The notes under the pieces are model-generated. The model searched no databases. It saw only the letters and a program-made list of their open reading frames with translations, and was not told the origin of the DNA. Made by a program: the position numbers and the translations under genes. From NCBI GenBank assembly GCA_021200975.1, contig JAJQFT010000109.1:1-37338 (forward strand): a stretch of 37,338 bases of DNA, given 5' to 3'. Shown piece by piece: positions 7,091 to 15,133 of this stretch; position 1 is the stretch's first letter; each line of letters starts with the position of its first letter. This stretch comes from Bacillota bacterium (GTDB taxonomy: Bacteria; Bacillota; Clostridia; Oscillospirales; Oscillospiraceae).

Positions 7091-7312
7091 ATGAGCGAGG
7101 AAGCCGCCTCCGCGCCGCGCCCGCCGCGCCGCCGTTTGAGCAAATGGCAGCAGTATGCCCGCTGCTATGTGCCGCTGGCTGTGATGCTATGCGCCGCGGC
7201 CGTGTGCATCTGCGCGATTTTCTTCACCGCCAGCCGAATCGCCGCGCTGGCCAATTCCCAGCCGCAGGGCGAAAGCTCCGGCTATACGACCGATGCCTCA
7301 CAAACCGAATAA
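7091..7312 (+). CDS. Small single-pass membrane protein (73 aa), unknown function
   Basis: I do not recognise a family. The protein has a basic, Pro/Arg-rich N-terminus (residues 9-16), one hydrophobic helix at about 27-48, and a short Ser/Thr-rich polar tail, so the N-terminus probably faces the cytoplasm (positive-inside) with the tail outside. The ATG at 7091 is six bases after GAGGAGGG; an ATG at 7085 touches that site. A consensus promoter upstream and a strong terminator just after the stop show that it is a real, independently transcribed unit despite its small size. Confidence 0.7.
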   Translation: MSEEAASAPRPPRRRLSKWQQYARCYVPLAVMLCAAAVCICAIFFTASRIAALANSQPQGESSGYTTDASQTE

Positions 7313-7313
7313 A

Positions 7314-7342
7314 TCGCCTGCGGCGCAAAAAGCCGCAGGCGA
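7314..7342. terminator. Bidirectional terminator between convergent genes
   Basis: TCGCCTGCGGC (7314-7324) pairs with GCCGCAGGCGA (7332-7342) around a seven-base loop. A T run follows on the plus strand, and a weaker one (TTTATT) on the minus strand. It ends both the small membrane protein gene and the T-box operon. Confidence 0.8.
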
Positions 7343-7346
7343 ATTT

Positions 7347-8168
7347 TTACGGTTTCGGCGTGAAACCCTCAAAAATGGGAATCCAGCCCTTTTTGCGCGC
7401 GATATCCAGCTCCTGCTGGCTGCGAATCGTCCAGCCGACACGCTGCACGCCCAGCATCCCATTGGCGCGCACGCTCAGGTTGCCCCGGTAGGGGAAGTGG
7501 TAGGCAATGAAATCCGGGCGCGTCAGGCAGTCGCTCAGCAGGAAGGTCACCACAAAGCGCAGAGGGAGCGAGGCTTTGCCCGACTCCTCCCGCAGGAAGT
7601 TATCCGATAGCTGGCCCCGGACAATCCGGGGCCGGTTCTTTTTCAGCCAGCGGATGCAGCGCGGGTCGAAGGACTCGATGCAGTACAGCCCCTCGTAGCC
7701 CTCGAGCGCCCGGCAGGCAGTCTCGGCAAGGCGGTTGAAATTGTCTCCGTCGGTTTTTAATTCAATCACCATCGGCACGCTGCCGCCAAGCAGCTTGAGC
7801 ACCTCCCGGAATTCGGGGATGGTTTCCGCCGTTCCGCCAAGAGAATAGGATTTCAGGTCGGCGGCGGTAAGCTCCTCCATTCTCCCCTCTCTCCCCGTGG
7901 TGCGCTTGAGCACGGAATCGTGCATCACGCCGAGGCTGCCATCGCGCAGCAGGTGCAAGTCCAGCTCGATGCCGTAGCCCGCCTCTGCCGCCGCGCGAAA
8001 GGCCGCGAGCGAATTTTCCGGCACGCCCTCGCCGTGCAGCCCGCGGTGCGCATATTCCCAGCTCCTTAGTGCCTTCAGTCCGGGGTTGCCCCGACGCCCG
8101 GCAATCAGGAACAGGTACACGAGCGCCAGCAGCACGAACGCGCCGAGCAGAAGCAAAACGATTTTCAT
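7347..8168 (-). CDS. Membrane-anchored glycerophosphodiester phosphodiesterase
   Basis: This 273-residue protein begins with a transmembrane helix (residues 3-23) followed by a GDPD TIM barrel. The barrel signature is clear: YAHRGLHGEGVPENS (His41-Arg42, Glu51-Asn52), GIELDLHLLRDG (Glu68, Asp70) and VMHD (second catalytic His83), then VIELK. It would hydrolyse glycerophosphodiesters to glycerol-3-phosphate and an alcohol, probably on the membrane surface. The ATG at 8168 follows the TGA of the MFS gene by one base, with GGAGG inside the end of that gene, so the two are translationally coupled. It is the last gene of the T-box operon. Whether lipid headgroups or teichoic-acid pieces are the substrate is not visible. 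Confidence 0.9.
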   Translation of the reverse strand: MKIVLLLLGAFVLLALVYLFLIAGRRGNPGLKALRSWEYAHRGLHGEGVPENSLAAFRAAAEAGYGIELDLHLLRDGSLGVMHDSVLKRTTGREGRMEELTAADLKSYSLGGTAETIPEFREVLKLLGGSVPMVIELKTDGDNFNRLAETACRALEGYEGLYCIESFDPRCIRWLKKNRPRIVRGQLSDNFLREESGKASLPLRFVVTFLLSDCLTRPDFIAYHFPYRGNLSVRANGMLGVQRVGWTIRSQQELDIARKKGWIPIFEGFTPKP

Positions 8169-8169
8169 A

Positions 8170-9705
8170 TCAATCCTCCACGTTGAAGGCCTCCAGCCCC
8201 TTCTTTGCAATCGGCTTATTGTCACCGTGGTGCACCATGAGCATGGTCACAAGCGCAAGCAGGACAAAGGCGGCGGCATAGGGGAAGAGGGTGGTCATGC
8301 CAAGATGATCCATGAAAAAGCCGGAAATCATGGGAGTGGCGGTCTGCGCCGCCATCGAGGCGGTGTAGTAGAAGCCGGTGTAGCGCCCGATGTCGCTGCC
8401 GCGGCTCATCTCCACCACCATCGGGAAAGAATTGACGTTGATGGTTGCCCATGCCACGCCCGCGAGCGCGAACAGCGCGTCCATCACCAGCACCGAGCTG
8501 CCCCGCCGCATCAGGCTCGCGCAGCCGAAAGCCAGCGCCAGCATCACTACGCCCGCGAGAATGGCCTTCTTGCGCCCGATTTTGGAGGAAATGACACCCA
8601 CCGGCAGGTAGGCCACGATTGCCGCGGCCTGCGCAATCATGAGCGTAAGGTTGTAGTCCAGTCCCAGCACCTGCCCGGCATAGACCGAATACTTGGAGGT
8701 GACGGCGTTGTAGCCCATGTACCACAGCATGACAGACAGCAGGATGAAAATCAGCGATTTCCGCTCCGGCTTACTCAGCGCGCGGCTGCCGGAGCCGTCG
8801 TCCTCGCCCTCGTCGATACCGTACCGCTTGCTTTCGCGCTGCATATCCAGCGCAAATTTCGGCTCCCGCACCGTGAGCATAAAGATACACAGAGCGGCCA
8901 GCATGATGAATGCAATCACCGAGAAGAATACGGTGTAGCGCATCATGGCGTTCTGCGTTGAGGAGGTTGCGAATACCAGCCCCAGAATCAACACCAGAAT
9001 ACCGCCCGCGGAGCCCATCAGGTTAATCACCGCGTTGGCCTTGCTGCGCAGGGGCTTGATGGTCACATCCGGCATCAGTGCGACGGCCGGGCTACGGAAG
9101 ATGGCCATCGCCACCAGCACCAAAAGCAGAATCACCATGAATACAACCAGCGTGCCGGGCGCGCCCTTGGTGACCGACCATGCATAGGCCTGCCGCGCAG
9201 GCACAACATAGTTGGTATAGGCCGGGTTCTCCTCGCCATCCATCGCAGAGCGGATGGCGGTGAACTCCTCCTCAGTGTACAGCTCCGAGAGGACGAAGCG
9301 ATCCCCCTCCGGGGTCATCAGCTCCGCATCCTTCTGCGCCTCGTAGATGGTGGCAAGGCCCTGCTCGCTGTCAATCACGCCCGCGTCCGCCAGCTTTGCA
9401 AGCTGCGCGCCATCGACAAAGGACAGGCAAACAAACAGCACCGCCGCCACCACCGTGCCCACCAAGATGAACGGCGTGCGCTTGCCGAGCCTCGCGCTGC
9501 ACCGGTCGGAAATCGCGCCGAAGAGCGGGAGCAGGAACAAGCCGAGAAGATTGTCGAGCGCCATGACGAAGCCAGAGGCCGTTTGGCTCATGCCAAACTT
9601 GTCCGTCAGGATTTTGGGGATGATCGTGTCGTAGGCCTGCCAGAATACCATAATCAGGAAGAACGCAAAGCCAACGCACAGGGTTCTTTTGTAATTCAGC
9701 TTCAT
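8170..9705 (-). CDS. MFS transporter, GPH/SLC45-like
   Basis: A 511-residue transporter with about twelve membrane helices. After helix 2 it carries SDRCSARLGKRTPFIL, the loop signature (D-R-x3-R-x-G-K/R-R-x-P-F/Y) of the sugar:cation symporter-related SLC45/GPH branch. The N-terminal segment FWQAYDTIIPKIL resembles the same group. An insertion of about 70 polar residues (about 100-170) sits between helices 3 and 4 on the outer face, and a charged central loop (about residues 297-320, DEGEDDGSGS) separates the two halves. AGGAGTGGG precedes the ATG. It lies 33 bases after tyrS and overlaps in reading with the downstream phosphodiesterase gene, so it belongs to the T-box operon. The substrate is unknown; a sugar or glycoside is only a family-based guess. 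Confidence 0.82.
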   Translation of the reverse strand: MKLNYKRTLCVGFAFFLIMVFWQAYDTIIPKILTDKFGMSQTASGFVMALDNLLGLFLLPLFGAISDRCSARLGKRTPFILVGTVVAAVLFVCLSFVDGAQLAKLADAGVIDSEQGLATIYEAQKDAELMTPEGDRFVLSELYTEEEFTAIRSAMDGEENPAYTNYVVPARQAYAWSVTKGAPGTLVVFMVILLLVLVAMAIFRSPAVALMPDVTIKPLRSKANAVINLMGSAGGILVLILGLVFATSSTQNAMMRYTVFFSVIAFIMLAALCIFMLTVREPKFALDMQRESKRYGIDEGEDDGSGSRALSKPERKSLIFILLSVMLWYMGYNAVTSKYSVYAGQVLGLDYNLTLMIAQAAAIVAYLPVGVISSKIGRKKAILAGVVMLALAFGCASLMRRGSSVLVMDALFALAGVAWATINVNSFPMVVEMSRGSDIGRYTGFYYTASMAAQTATPMISGFFMDHLGMTTLFPYAAAFVLLALVTMLMVHHGDNKPIAKKGLEAFNVED

Positions 9706-9738
9706 AAAATTCCCACTCCTATCGGAAATCGCGCAATT

Positions 9739-10959
9739 TTACTGCAATACCGCCTTGTGGAATACCTTCTTGCCCTTGCGGATGCGCACACCCTCGCGCA
9801 GCATAGCCTCCGTCACGGCAAAATCCGGCGCGGCAACCTTCTCGTCATTGACGAATACGCCACCCTGCTGCACGAGGCGGCGAGCCTCGCCATTGGAGGC
9901 GGCAAGCTTGCAGGCCACCATCAGGCTCAGAATGCCGATTTTTCCCTCCTCCAGCTTTTCCGCCGGGATCGCGGTGCTGGGCATATTTGCGTCGTCCCCG
10001 CCGCCGACGAACAACGCCTTTGCCGCGGAGCGTGCCTTCCTCGCCTCCTCGCCGTGTACGAGGCTCGTAAGCTCGTAGGCAAGGATTTCCTTGGCCTCGT
10101 TGACGCGGGCATCCTTCCACGTATCCATCTCATCAATCTGCTCGAGCGGCAGGAAAGTCAGCATCCGGATGCACTTCATCACATCCGCGTCGTCCACATT
10201 GCGCCAGTACTGGTAAAAATCGTAGGGTGAGGTCTTGTTGGGGTCGAGCCACACGGCATTGCCGGCGGTTTTGCCCATCTTCTTGCCCTGCGAATCGGTA
10301 AGCAGGGTGATGGTCATCGCGTTCGCGTCCTGCCCGAGCTTGCGGCGGATCAGCTCCGTGCCGCCGAGCATATTGCTCCACTGGTCGTTGCCGCCGAACT
10401 GCATATTGCAGCCGTAGTGCTGGAACAGGTAGTAAAAGTCGTAGGACTGCATAATCATGTAGTTAAATTCCAGAAAGCTCAGCCCTTTTTCCATGCGCTG
10501 CTTGTAGCACTCCGCGCGCAGCATATTGTTCACGCTGAAGCAGGCGCCCACCTCTCGCAGCAGCTCGACATAGTTCAGCCCCAGCAGCCAATCGGCATTG
10601 TTGAGCATCTGCGCCTTGCCCTCGCCGAACTCGATGAATCTCTCCATCTGTCGCTTAAAGCATTCGGCATTGTGGTCGATATCCTCCTTGGTGAGCACTT
10701 TCCGCATGTCGGTGCGGCCGCTCGGGTCGCCAATCATGGTGGTGCCGCCGCCAATCAGGGCGATGGGCTTGTTGCCCGCCATTTGCAGGCGCTTCATGAG
10801 GGTGAGCGCCATAAAATGCCCGGCGGTCAGGCTGTCGGCCGTGCAGTCGAAGCCGATGTAGAAGGTGGCTGCGCCATTGTCCACCGTTTCGCGGATGGCT
10901 TCCTCATTGGTCACCTGGGCAATCAGGCCGCGGGCAACCAGCTCGTCGTAAATTTTCAT
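9739..10959 (-). CDS. tyrS: Tyrosine--tRNA ligase
   Basis: The class I synthetase that charges tRNA-Tyr. Of 406 residues, the Rossmann catalytic core shows the HIGH-equivalent LTAGH (44-48), IGDPSGR, QFGGNDQWSN and the KMSKS-equivalent KKMGKT (226-231); the C-terminal 60 residues (ARRLVQQGGVFVNDEKV) are the S4-like RNA-binding domain. Length and domain order match bacterial TyrRS. GAAAGGA precedes the ATG, which overlaps the stop of the upstream M28 peptidase gene (ATGA). It therefore shares the T-box leader at 11921-12178 with that peptidase, the expected control for a Firmicute tyrS. The MFS gene follows 33 bases downstream. Confidence 0.96.
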   Translation of the reverse strand: MKIYDELVARGLIAQVTNEEAIRETVDNGAATFYIGFDCTADSLTAGHFMALTLMKRLQMAGNKPIALIGGGTTMIGDPSGRTDMRKVLTKEDIDHNAECFKRQMERFIEFGEGKAQMLNNADWLLGLNYVELLREVGACFSVNNMLRAECYKQRMEKGLSFLEFNYMIMQSYDFYYLFQHYGCNMQFGGNDQWSNMLGGTELIRRKLGQDANAMTITLLTDSQGKKMGKTAGNAVWLDPNKTSPYDFYQYWRNVDDADVMKCIRMLTFLPLEQIDEMDTWKDARVNEAKEILAYELTSLVHGEEARKARSAAKALFVGGGDDANMPSTAIPAEKLEEGKIGILSLMVACKLAASNGEARRLVQQGGVFVNDEKVAAPDFAVTEAMLREGVRIRKGKKVFHKAVLQ

Positions 10960-11900
10960 TTTTCAGGATTCCTTTCTTTTTGAGGTGCGCAAATCAGCGA
11001 CAGAATCGCCGCGCACAGAAGATTACAGTTTGTTTCGTCGAGATTTCTGTCCCTCGGCGTGTGGATTTTATCGAGGTAGAGGCCGAGCCTCCCCCGCTTC
11101 AGGCTGCAAATGCCCACGCCGAGGGGAAAGCTCATCTGGTCGGAGGGGTAGATGGAGAAGCCGCGCCGGTGGACGCAGATCTTCTTGCCCCCGAATTGAC
11201 CCACGCAGGCGCAGAGCTCATCGAGCTGCCGCTCATCCTTGCGAAGCTTCCTAGTGGGGAAAAGCCAGATTTCGTCGCCGTCGCCGACACAGTCGAGATT
11301 CAGTACCAGCTGCTGCGGGATGCTCTGCTTATGCGTGGCGGCATAGCCGGCCGAGCCAAGCATCCCAAGCTCCTCCCCGTCAAAGAGGACGAAGCAGACC
11401 CGGTCGCGCATATTTTCGGGCAGGCTCTCGGCCATTTTCAGCACCGCCACCACGCCGGAGGTATTGTCGTTGTCGCAGTGCGGATTCGCCGGGCCGAAGA
11501 ACATCAGCGCCAGCTCCAGCAGCAGGAGCGCATCAAATAGGTACAGCGCGCTGCTCAGGCCAATCCGCGCCGCCAGCAGCCACGCGGCCGCCAGCGGTAC
11601 GAGGAAAAGCAGCGCCGTGAGCAGGAGCTGATAGCCGGCAAAAAGCCACAGATTTCTCGGCGTAATAACATTGGGCACGGGCATAACGGCGCAGGTATCG
11701 TAGTGCGCAGTAATCAGGCAGCGCGCCCTGTCCGGGTCGCCCGCAAGCAGGTTGCGCGTGCCGAGGCTGCCCTTCTCCACCGTAACGGCGTAGCCGAGCG
11801 AGCACAGATAGTCTGCGGCCGCCTCGCGGAAGGCCGCCTTCTGCCTTTTCGATTTTCGCACGGGATAAGCCCAGCGCACGTCTATCGGTGCGCGAATCAT
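10956..11900 (-). CDS. Membrane-spanning M28-family metallopeptidase
   Basis: A zinc aminopeptidase-like protein of 314 residues with the M28 metal-site series: ITAHYD (His66), HCDNDNTSG (bridging Asp at 143 or 145), DGEELG (Glu176-Glu177), LDCVGDGD (Asp203) and HTPRD near residue 287. Unusually, two transmembrane helices (about 84-108 and 114-136) are inserted between the first two metal motifs. The ATG at 11900 lies after AGAGGG and directly follows the T-box terminator, so this gene is the first to be controlled by the riboswitch; the stop overlaps the tyrS start. No signal peptide is visible. A role in releasing amino acids from peptides would suit T-box control but is inference. Confidence 0.85.
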   Translation of the reverse strand: MIRAPIDVRWAYPVRKSKRQKAAFREAAADYLCSLGYAVTVEKGSLGTRNLLAGDPDRARCLITAHYDTCAVMPVPNVITPRNLWLFAGYQLLLTALLFLVPLAAAWLLAARIGLSSALYLFDALLLLELALMFFGPANPHCDNDNTSGVVAVLKMAESLPENMRDRVCFVLFDGEELGMLGSAGYAATHKQSIPQQLVLNLDCVGDGDEIWLFPTRKLRKDERQLDELCACVGQFGGKKICVHRRGFSIYPSDQMSFPLGVGICSLKRGRLGLYLDKIHTPRDRNLDETNCNLLCAAILSLICAPQKERNPEK

Positions 11901-11920
11901 GATCCAACCCTCTTTCTGTG

Positions 11921-12178
11921 AAAAACGCCCTCTGCCCCGGCCGGGACAGAGGGCGTTGGAAACGCGGTACCACCTCAAATTCGCAGCATCCTCGCAGATG
12001 CCGCCTCTGCAGGTTCGGGAAACGGCCGAACCCCACGCCATAACGGGCGCACCCGTCCGCCCCAAGGCAACGGGGCGGCCGCTCCGGGAGGTAGCTTCCC
12101 CATCCTCCGCCGCTGCCTCGCAGCAACCGGCAGCTCTCTGAAGCGCGGGAGGCGGGTACTTCATCCCATCCAAGCGTT
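11921..12178 (-). promoter_or_regulatory. T-box riboswitch (tRNA-sensing leader) with intrinsic terminator
   Basis: The leader holds the standard T-box parts on the minus strand: AAGTA of the specifier-loop E motif early in stem I, the distal AGAGAGC followed by GGTTGCTGCGAGGC, the 3' side of the specifier loop GGGGAAGCTACC, the T-box GAGGTGGTACCGCG (11961-11975 on the plus strand), and a terminator with arms ACGCCCTCTG/CAGAGGGCGT and a T run (11921-11957). The variable T-box base is U, complementary to a tRNA whose discriminator is A. Uncharged tRNA would stabilise the antiterminator and let M28, tyrS, MFS and GDPD be transcribed. The specifier triplet is hard to place: the loop contains GCU, CUA and UAC in overlapping registers; UAC (Tyr) fits tyrS. 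This leader fills the 346-base gap between the M28 gene and leuS. Confidence 0.92.
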
Positions 12179-12184
12179 TTTTCC

Positions 12185-12213
12185 ATTATACGGGCAAATT
12201 CCGAAAATGTCAA
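12185..12213 (-). promoter_or_regulatory. Promoter of the T-box operon
   Basis: On the minus strand TTGACA (12208-12213) and TATAAT (12185-12190) are 17 bases apart, a full consensus. It lies 34 bases beyond the leuS stop, so the operon has its own start even if the leuS transcript reads through; no clear terminator follows leuS. Confidence 0.9.
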
Positions 12214-12246
12214 GCATTTTTACCCGAATTTTACAGCCTCCGGAGA

Positions 12247-14742
12247 TTACTTTACAATCAGGTTGACCAGCTTGTTCTTCACCACGATGGTTTTGCGGAT
12301 TTCACCGCCCAGCTTTTCGAGGAAGCGGGCGATTTTCTCATCCGCCACCGCATTCGCGACCACCGCCGCATCGTCCAAATCCGCTGCCATCAGCACCGTG
12401 CCACGCATTTTCCCATTGACCTGCACGGCGATGTTGATTTCGGAATCGCGGCACTTTTCCTCGCTGTAGCCCGGCCACGGCGAAACGGAGCAGATGCCGG
12501 GGAAGCCCTTCTGCTCCCAAATCTCGTCGCAGATGTGCGGCGCGAAGGGGGACAATAGCTGCAGCAGCGTTTGCAGCTCCGCACGGTTGCAGCCGGTGTC
12601 GGAGAGGTGGTTCAGCAGTGTCATCAGCGCGGCGATGGCGGTGTTGGGCTTGAGCGCGTCGATATCCTCCGTCACCTTTTTGATGGTCTTGTGCATCATG
12701 GCCATATTCGCGTGGCTGTATTGCGTGGCGTCGTCCTCCACACCCTGCGCCATTGCCCACACCCGGTCGAGGAAGCGCTTGCAGCCCTTGACCGCCTTGG
12801 GCGACCATGTGGCCGCCTTCTCAAAGTCGCCGATGAACATGACATACAGGCGCATCGTATCGGCGCCGTACTCGCGCACCACATCGTCGGGGTTCACTAC
12901 ATTGCCCAAAGATTTGGACATCTTCACGGCAGTGCGGTACACATCGCTTCCGTACTTCGCCAGAGCGGCGTCCTTCTCCTCCTGCGTGGCGTAATTGTCG
13001 ATATAATGGGGATTTTCGCCCAAAATCATGCCGTGGGAGGTGCGCTTGGCGTAGGGCTCCTTGGTCGGCACCACGCCGATGTCATACAGGAACTTGTGCC
13101 AGAAGCGGGAGTAGAGCAGGTGCAGCGTGGTATGCTCCATGCCGCCGTTGTACCAGTCCACGGGGCTCCAATAGTCCAGCGCCTCCTTGGAGGCCAGCGC
13201 ATCGGGATTATGCGGATCCATATAGCGCAGGAAGTACCAGCTCGAGCCTGCCCACTGGGGCATGGTGTCGGTTTCGCGCTTGGCCGGGCCGCCGCAGCGC
13301 GGGCAGGTGGTATTCACCCAGTCCGTGATGGCGGAAAGGGGGCTTTCGCCGTCGTCGGTCGGCTCATAGCTCTCCACATCCGGCAGCAGCAGGGGCAGCT
13401 CGCTCTCCGGCAGCGGGACGGTGCCGCAGCGCGGGCAATGGACGATGGGAATCGGCTCGCCCCAATAGCGCTGGCGGGAAAACACCCAGTCGCGGAGCTT
13501 GAAGTTGGTCTTGGGCACACCAATCCCCTGCTCGTCGAGCCATGCAATCATCTTGGGGATAGCCTGCTTGACCGTCAGTCCATTCAGGAAGCCGGAATTG
13601 ACCATAATCCCAGTGTCGTCCTTGAGCGTGAATGCCGCCTCCTGCACATTGCCGCCGGCGACGACCTCGATGATTTCGCAGCCAAATGCCTTTGCGAACT
13701 CCCAGTCGCGGTCGTCATGCGCGGGCACGGCCATGATGGCGCCGGTGCCGTAGGTGGCCAGAACATAGTCGGAGATGAAGATGGGGATCTGCTTGCCGTT
13801 GATCGGATTGATGCCCATCACGCCCTCGAGCTTCACGCCGGTCTTTTCCTTGTTCAGCTCGGTGCGCTCCATGTCGGACTTGGAGGCGGCCAGCGCCTGA
13901 TATTCGCGCACGGCCTCGGCATTTCCGAGCTTGTCCATCCACTTGCCAATCAGCGCGTGCTCCGGCGACAGCACCATATAGGTCGCACCGAAAAGCGTAT
14001 CCGGCCGGGTGGTATAGACCGTAATCATATCGCCCAGCGTGGAGCGGAAATTCACCTCCGCGCCGTGAGAGCGGCCGATCCAGTTGATCTGCTGCGCCTT
14101 CACGCGCTCGATGTAGTCCAAATCCTCGAGATCATCGATCAGGCGGTCGGCATACCGGGTGATGCGCAGCATCCATTGGCTCTTCTCCTTGCGGATGACG
14201 GGGGAGCCGCAACGCTCGCACACGCCCTCGACTACCTCCTCATTGGCCAGCACGCACTTGCAGCTGGTGCACCAGTTGACCGGCATCTTCGCCTTATAGG
14301 CCAAGTCATGCTTATACATTTGCAGGAAAATCCATTGCGTCCACTTGAAATACGCGGGGTCGGTGGTGTTGATTTCCCGATCCCAGTCGAAGCTGAAGCC
14401 CAGCGCCTTGAGCTGGCGGCGGAAATTTGCGATATTGTTTTCCGTGACAATGCGCGGATGAATATGGTTCTTAATCGCGTAATTCTCGGTGGGCAGGCCG
14501 AAGGCGTCGTAGCCGATGGGAAACAGGACGTTCATCCCCGCCATGCGCTTCTTGCGCGCGACGATGTCCATCGCGGTATACGGCCGCGGGTGGCCGACGT
14601 GCAGCCCCGCGCCGGAGGGATAGGGAAACTCCACAAGCGCGTAATACTTGGGCTTTTCCGAGCCGTTGGCAGCGGCGTAGAGCTTCTTTTCCTCCCAAAT
14701 TTTTTGCCACTTGGCCTCAATTTCCGAAAAATTGTATTCCAT
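12247..14742 (-). CDS. leuS: Leucine--tRNA ligase
   Basis: The class I synthetase for leucine, 831 residues. HVGH (48-51) is the ATP-binding HIGH motif and KMSKS (607-611) the second signature. Between them lie the zinc-binding CxxC pairs (CTSCK with CERCG, and CPRCG repeated) and the CP1 editing domain with [15 protein letters not shown]. The C-terminal anticodon-binding and LeuRS-specific parts end in VNLIVK, as in bacterial enzymes. I choose the ATG at 14742, with GGAAAGGA upstream and the typical start [13 protein letters not shown]. It is the last gene of the smc-ftsY-rdgB-yhbY-nadD-rsfS-leuS operon, 28 bases after rsfS, and has no T-box of its own. Confidence 0.97.
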   Translation of the reverse strand: MEYNFSEIEAKWQKIWEEKKLYAAANGSEKPKYYALVEFPYPSGAGLHVGHPRPYTAMDIVARKKRMAGMNVLFPIGYDAFGLPTENYAIKNHIHPRIVTENNIANFRRQLKALGFSFDWDREINTTDPAYFKWTQWIFLQMYKHDLAYKAKMPVNWCTSCKCVLANEEVVEGVCERCGSPVIRKEKSQWMLRITRYADRLIDDLEDLDYIERVKAQQINWIGRSHGAEVNFRSTLGDMITVYTTRPDTLFGATYMVLSPEHALIGKWMDKLGNAEAVREYQALAASKSDMERTELNKEKTGVKLEGVMGINPINGKQIPIFISDYVLATYGTGAIMAVPAHDDRDWEFAKAFGCEIIEVVAGGNVQEAAFTLKDDTGIMVNSGFLNGLTVKQAIPKMIAWLDEQGIGVPKTNFKLRDWVFSRQRYWGEPIPIVHCPRCGTVPLPESELPLLLPDVESYEPTDDGESPLSAITDWVNTTCPRCGGPAKRETDTMPQWAGSSWYFLRYMDPHNPDALASKEALDYWSPVDWYNGGMEHTTLHLLYSRFWHKFLYDIGVVPTKEPYAKRTSHGMILGENPHYIDNYATQEEKDAALAKYGSDVYRTAVKMSKSLGNVVNPDDVVREYGADTMRLYVMFIGDFEKAATWSPKAVKGCKRFLDRVWAMAQGVEDDATQYSHANMAMMHKTIKKVTEDIDALKPNTAIAALMTLLNHLSDTGCNRAELQTLLQLLSPFAPHICDEIWEQKGFPGICSVSPWPGYSEEKCRDSEINIAVQVNGKMRGTVLMAADLDDAAVVANAVADEKIARFLEKLGGEIRKTIVVKNKLVNLIVK

Positions 14743-14770
14743 AGCTGTCTTCCTTTCCAAATCAGCGGGA

Positions 14771-15130
14771 TTATTTCGAGCCTTCATCCGTCAGGCGAAC
14801 CAGCTCCGCATCCGACCAAAGGCGCTCAAGGTCGTAGAAGCTGCGAGCCTCCTCCGTAAAAACGTGCACCACGACGCTGCCGTAGTCTATCAGCTCCCAG
14901 GAGTTGCCCCGGTGCCCCTCCCGGCTGAGCATCGGCTCGCCCGGCTGCTCCATCGCGTACTGCGCCGCGTCGCAAAGGGCGCGCACATGCGTGCTGGCCG
15001 TGCCGGTGCAGATCACAAAGTAATCCGCCAGCGACGAAACCCGGTCGATTTTGAGGATTTGAATGTCAATGCCTTTCTTCTCATCCAGCGCCTTGGCCAC
15101 GCTGAGCGCTACTTCCTTCGGTGTGCGCAT
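14771..15130 (-). CDS. rsfS: Ribosomal silencing factor RsfS (Iojap/YbeB family)
   Basis: RsfS binds ribosomal protein uL14 and keeps the 50S subunit from joining the 30S when nutrients are low. The 119-residue protein shows the family landmarks: [11 protein letters not shown] near residue 19, [14 protein letters not shown] (32-45), and [15 protein letters not shown] (77-91) with the terminal helix FYDLERLW. Full length for the family. GAAAGGA lies upstream, and the gene starts three bases after the stop of the nadD/yqeK fusion, so it is co-transcribed. The neighbourhood nadD-yqeK-rsfS is a standard Firmicute order. Confidence 0.95.
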   Translation of the reverse strand: MRTPKEVALSVAKALDEKKGIDIQILKIDRVSSLADYFVICTGTASTHVRALCDAAQYAMEQPGEPMLSREGHRGNSWELIDYGSVVVHVFTEEARSFYDLERLWSDAELVRLTDEGSK

Positions 15131-15133
15131 AAG

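Noticed and set aside
12571-14859. Long plus-strand frame of 762 codons opposite leuS
   Set aside because: It is the antisense shadow of leuS in GC-rich sequence; it has no ribosome-binding site, and its translation is low-complexity His/Arg/Gly-rich with no domain.
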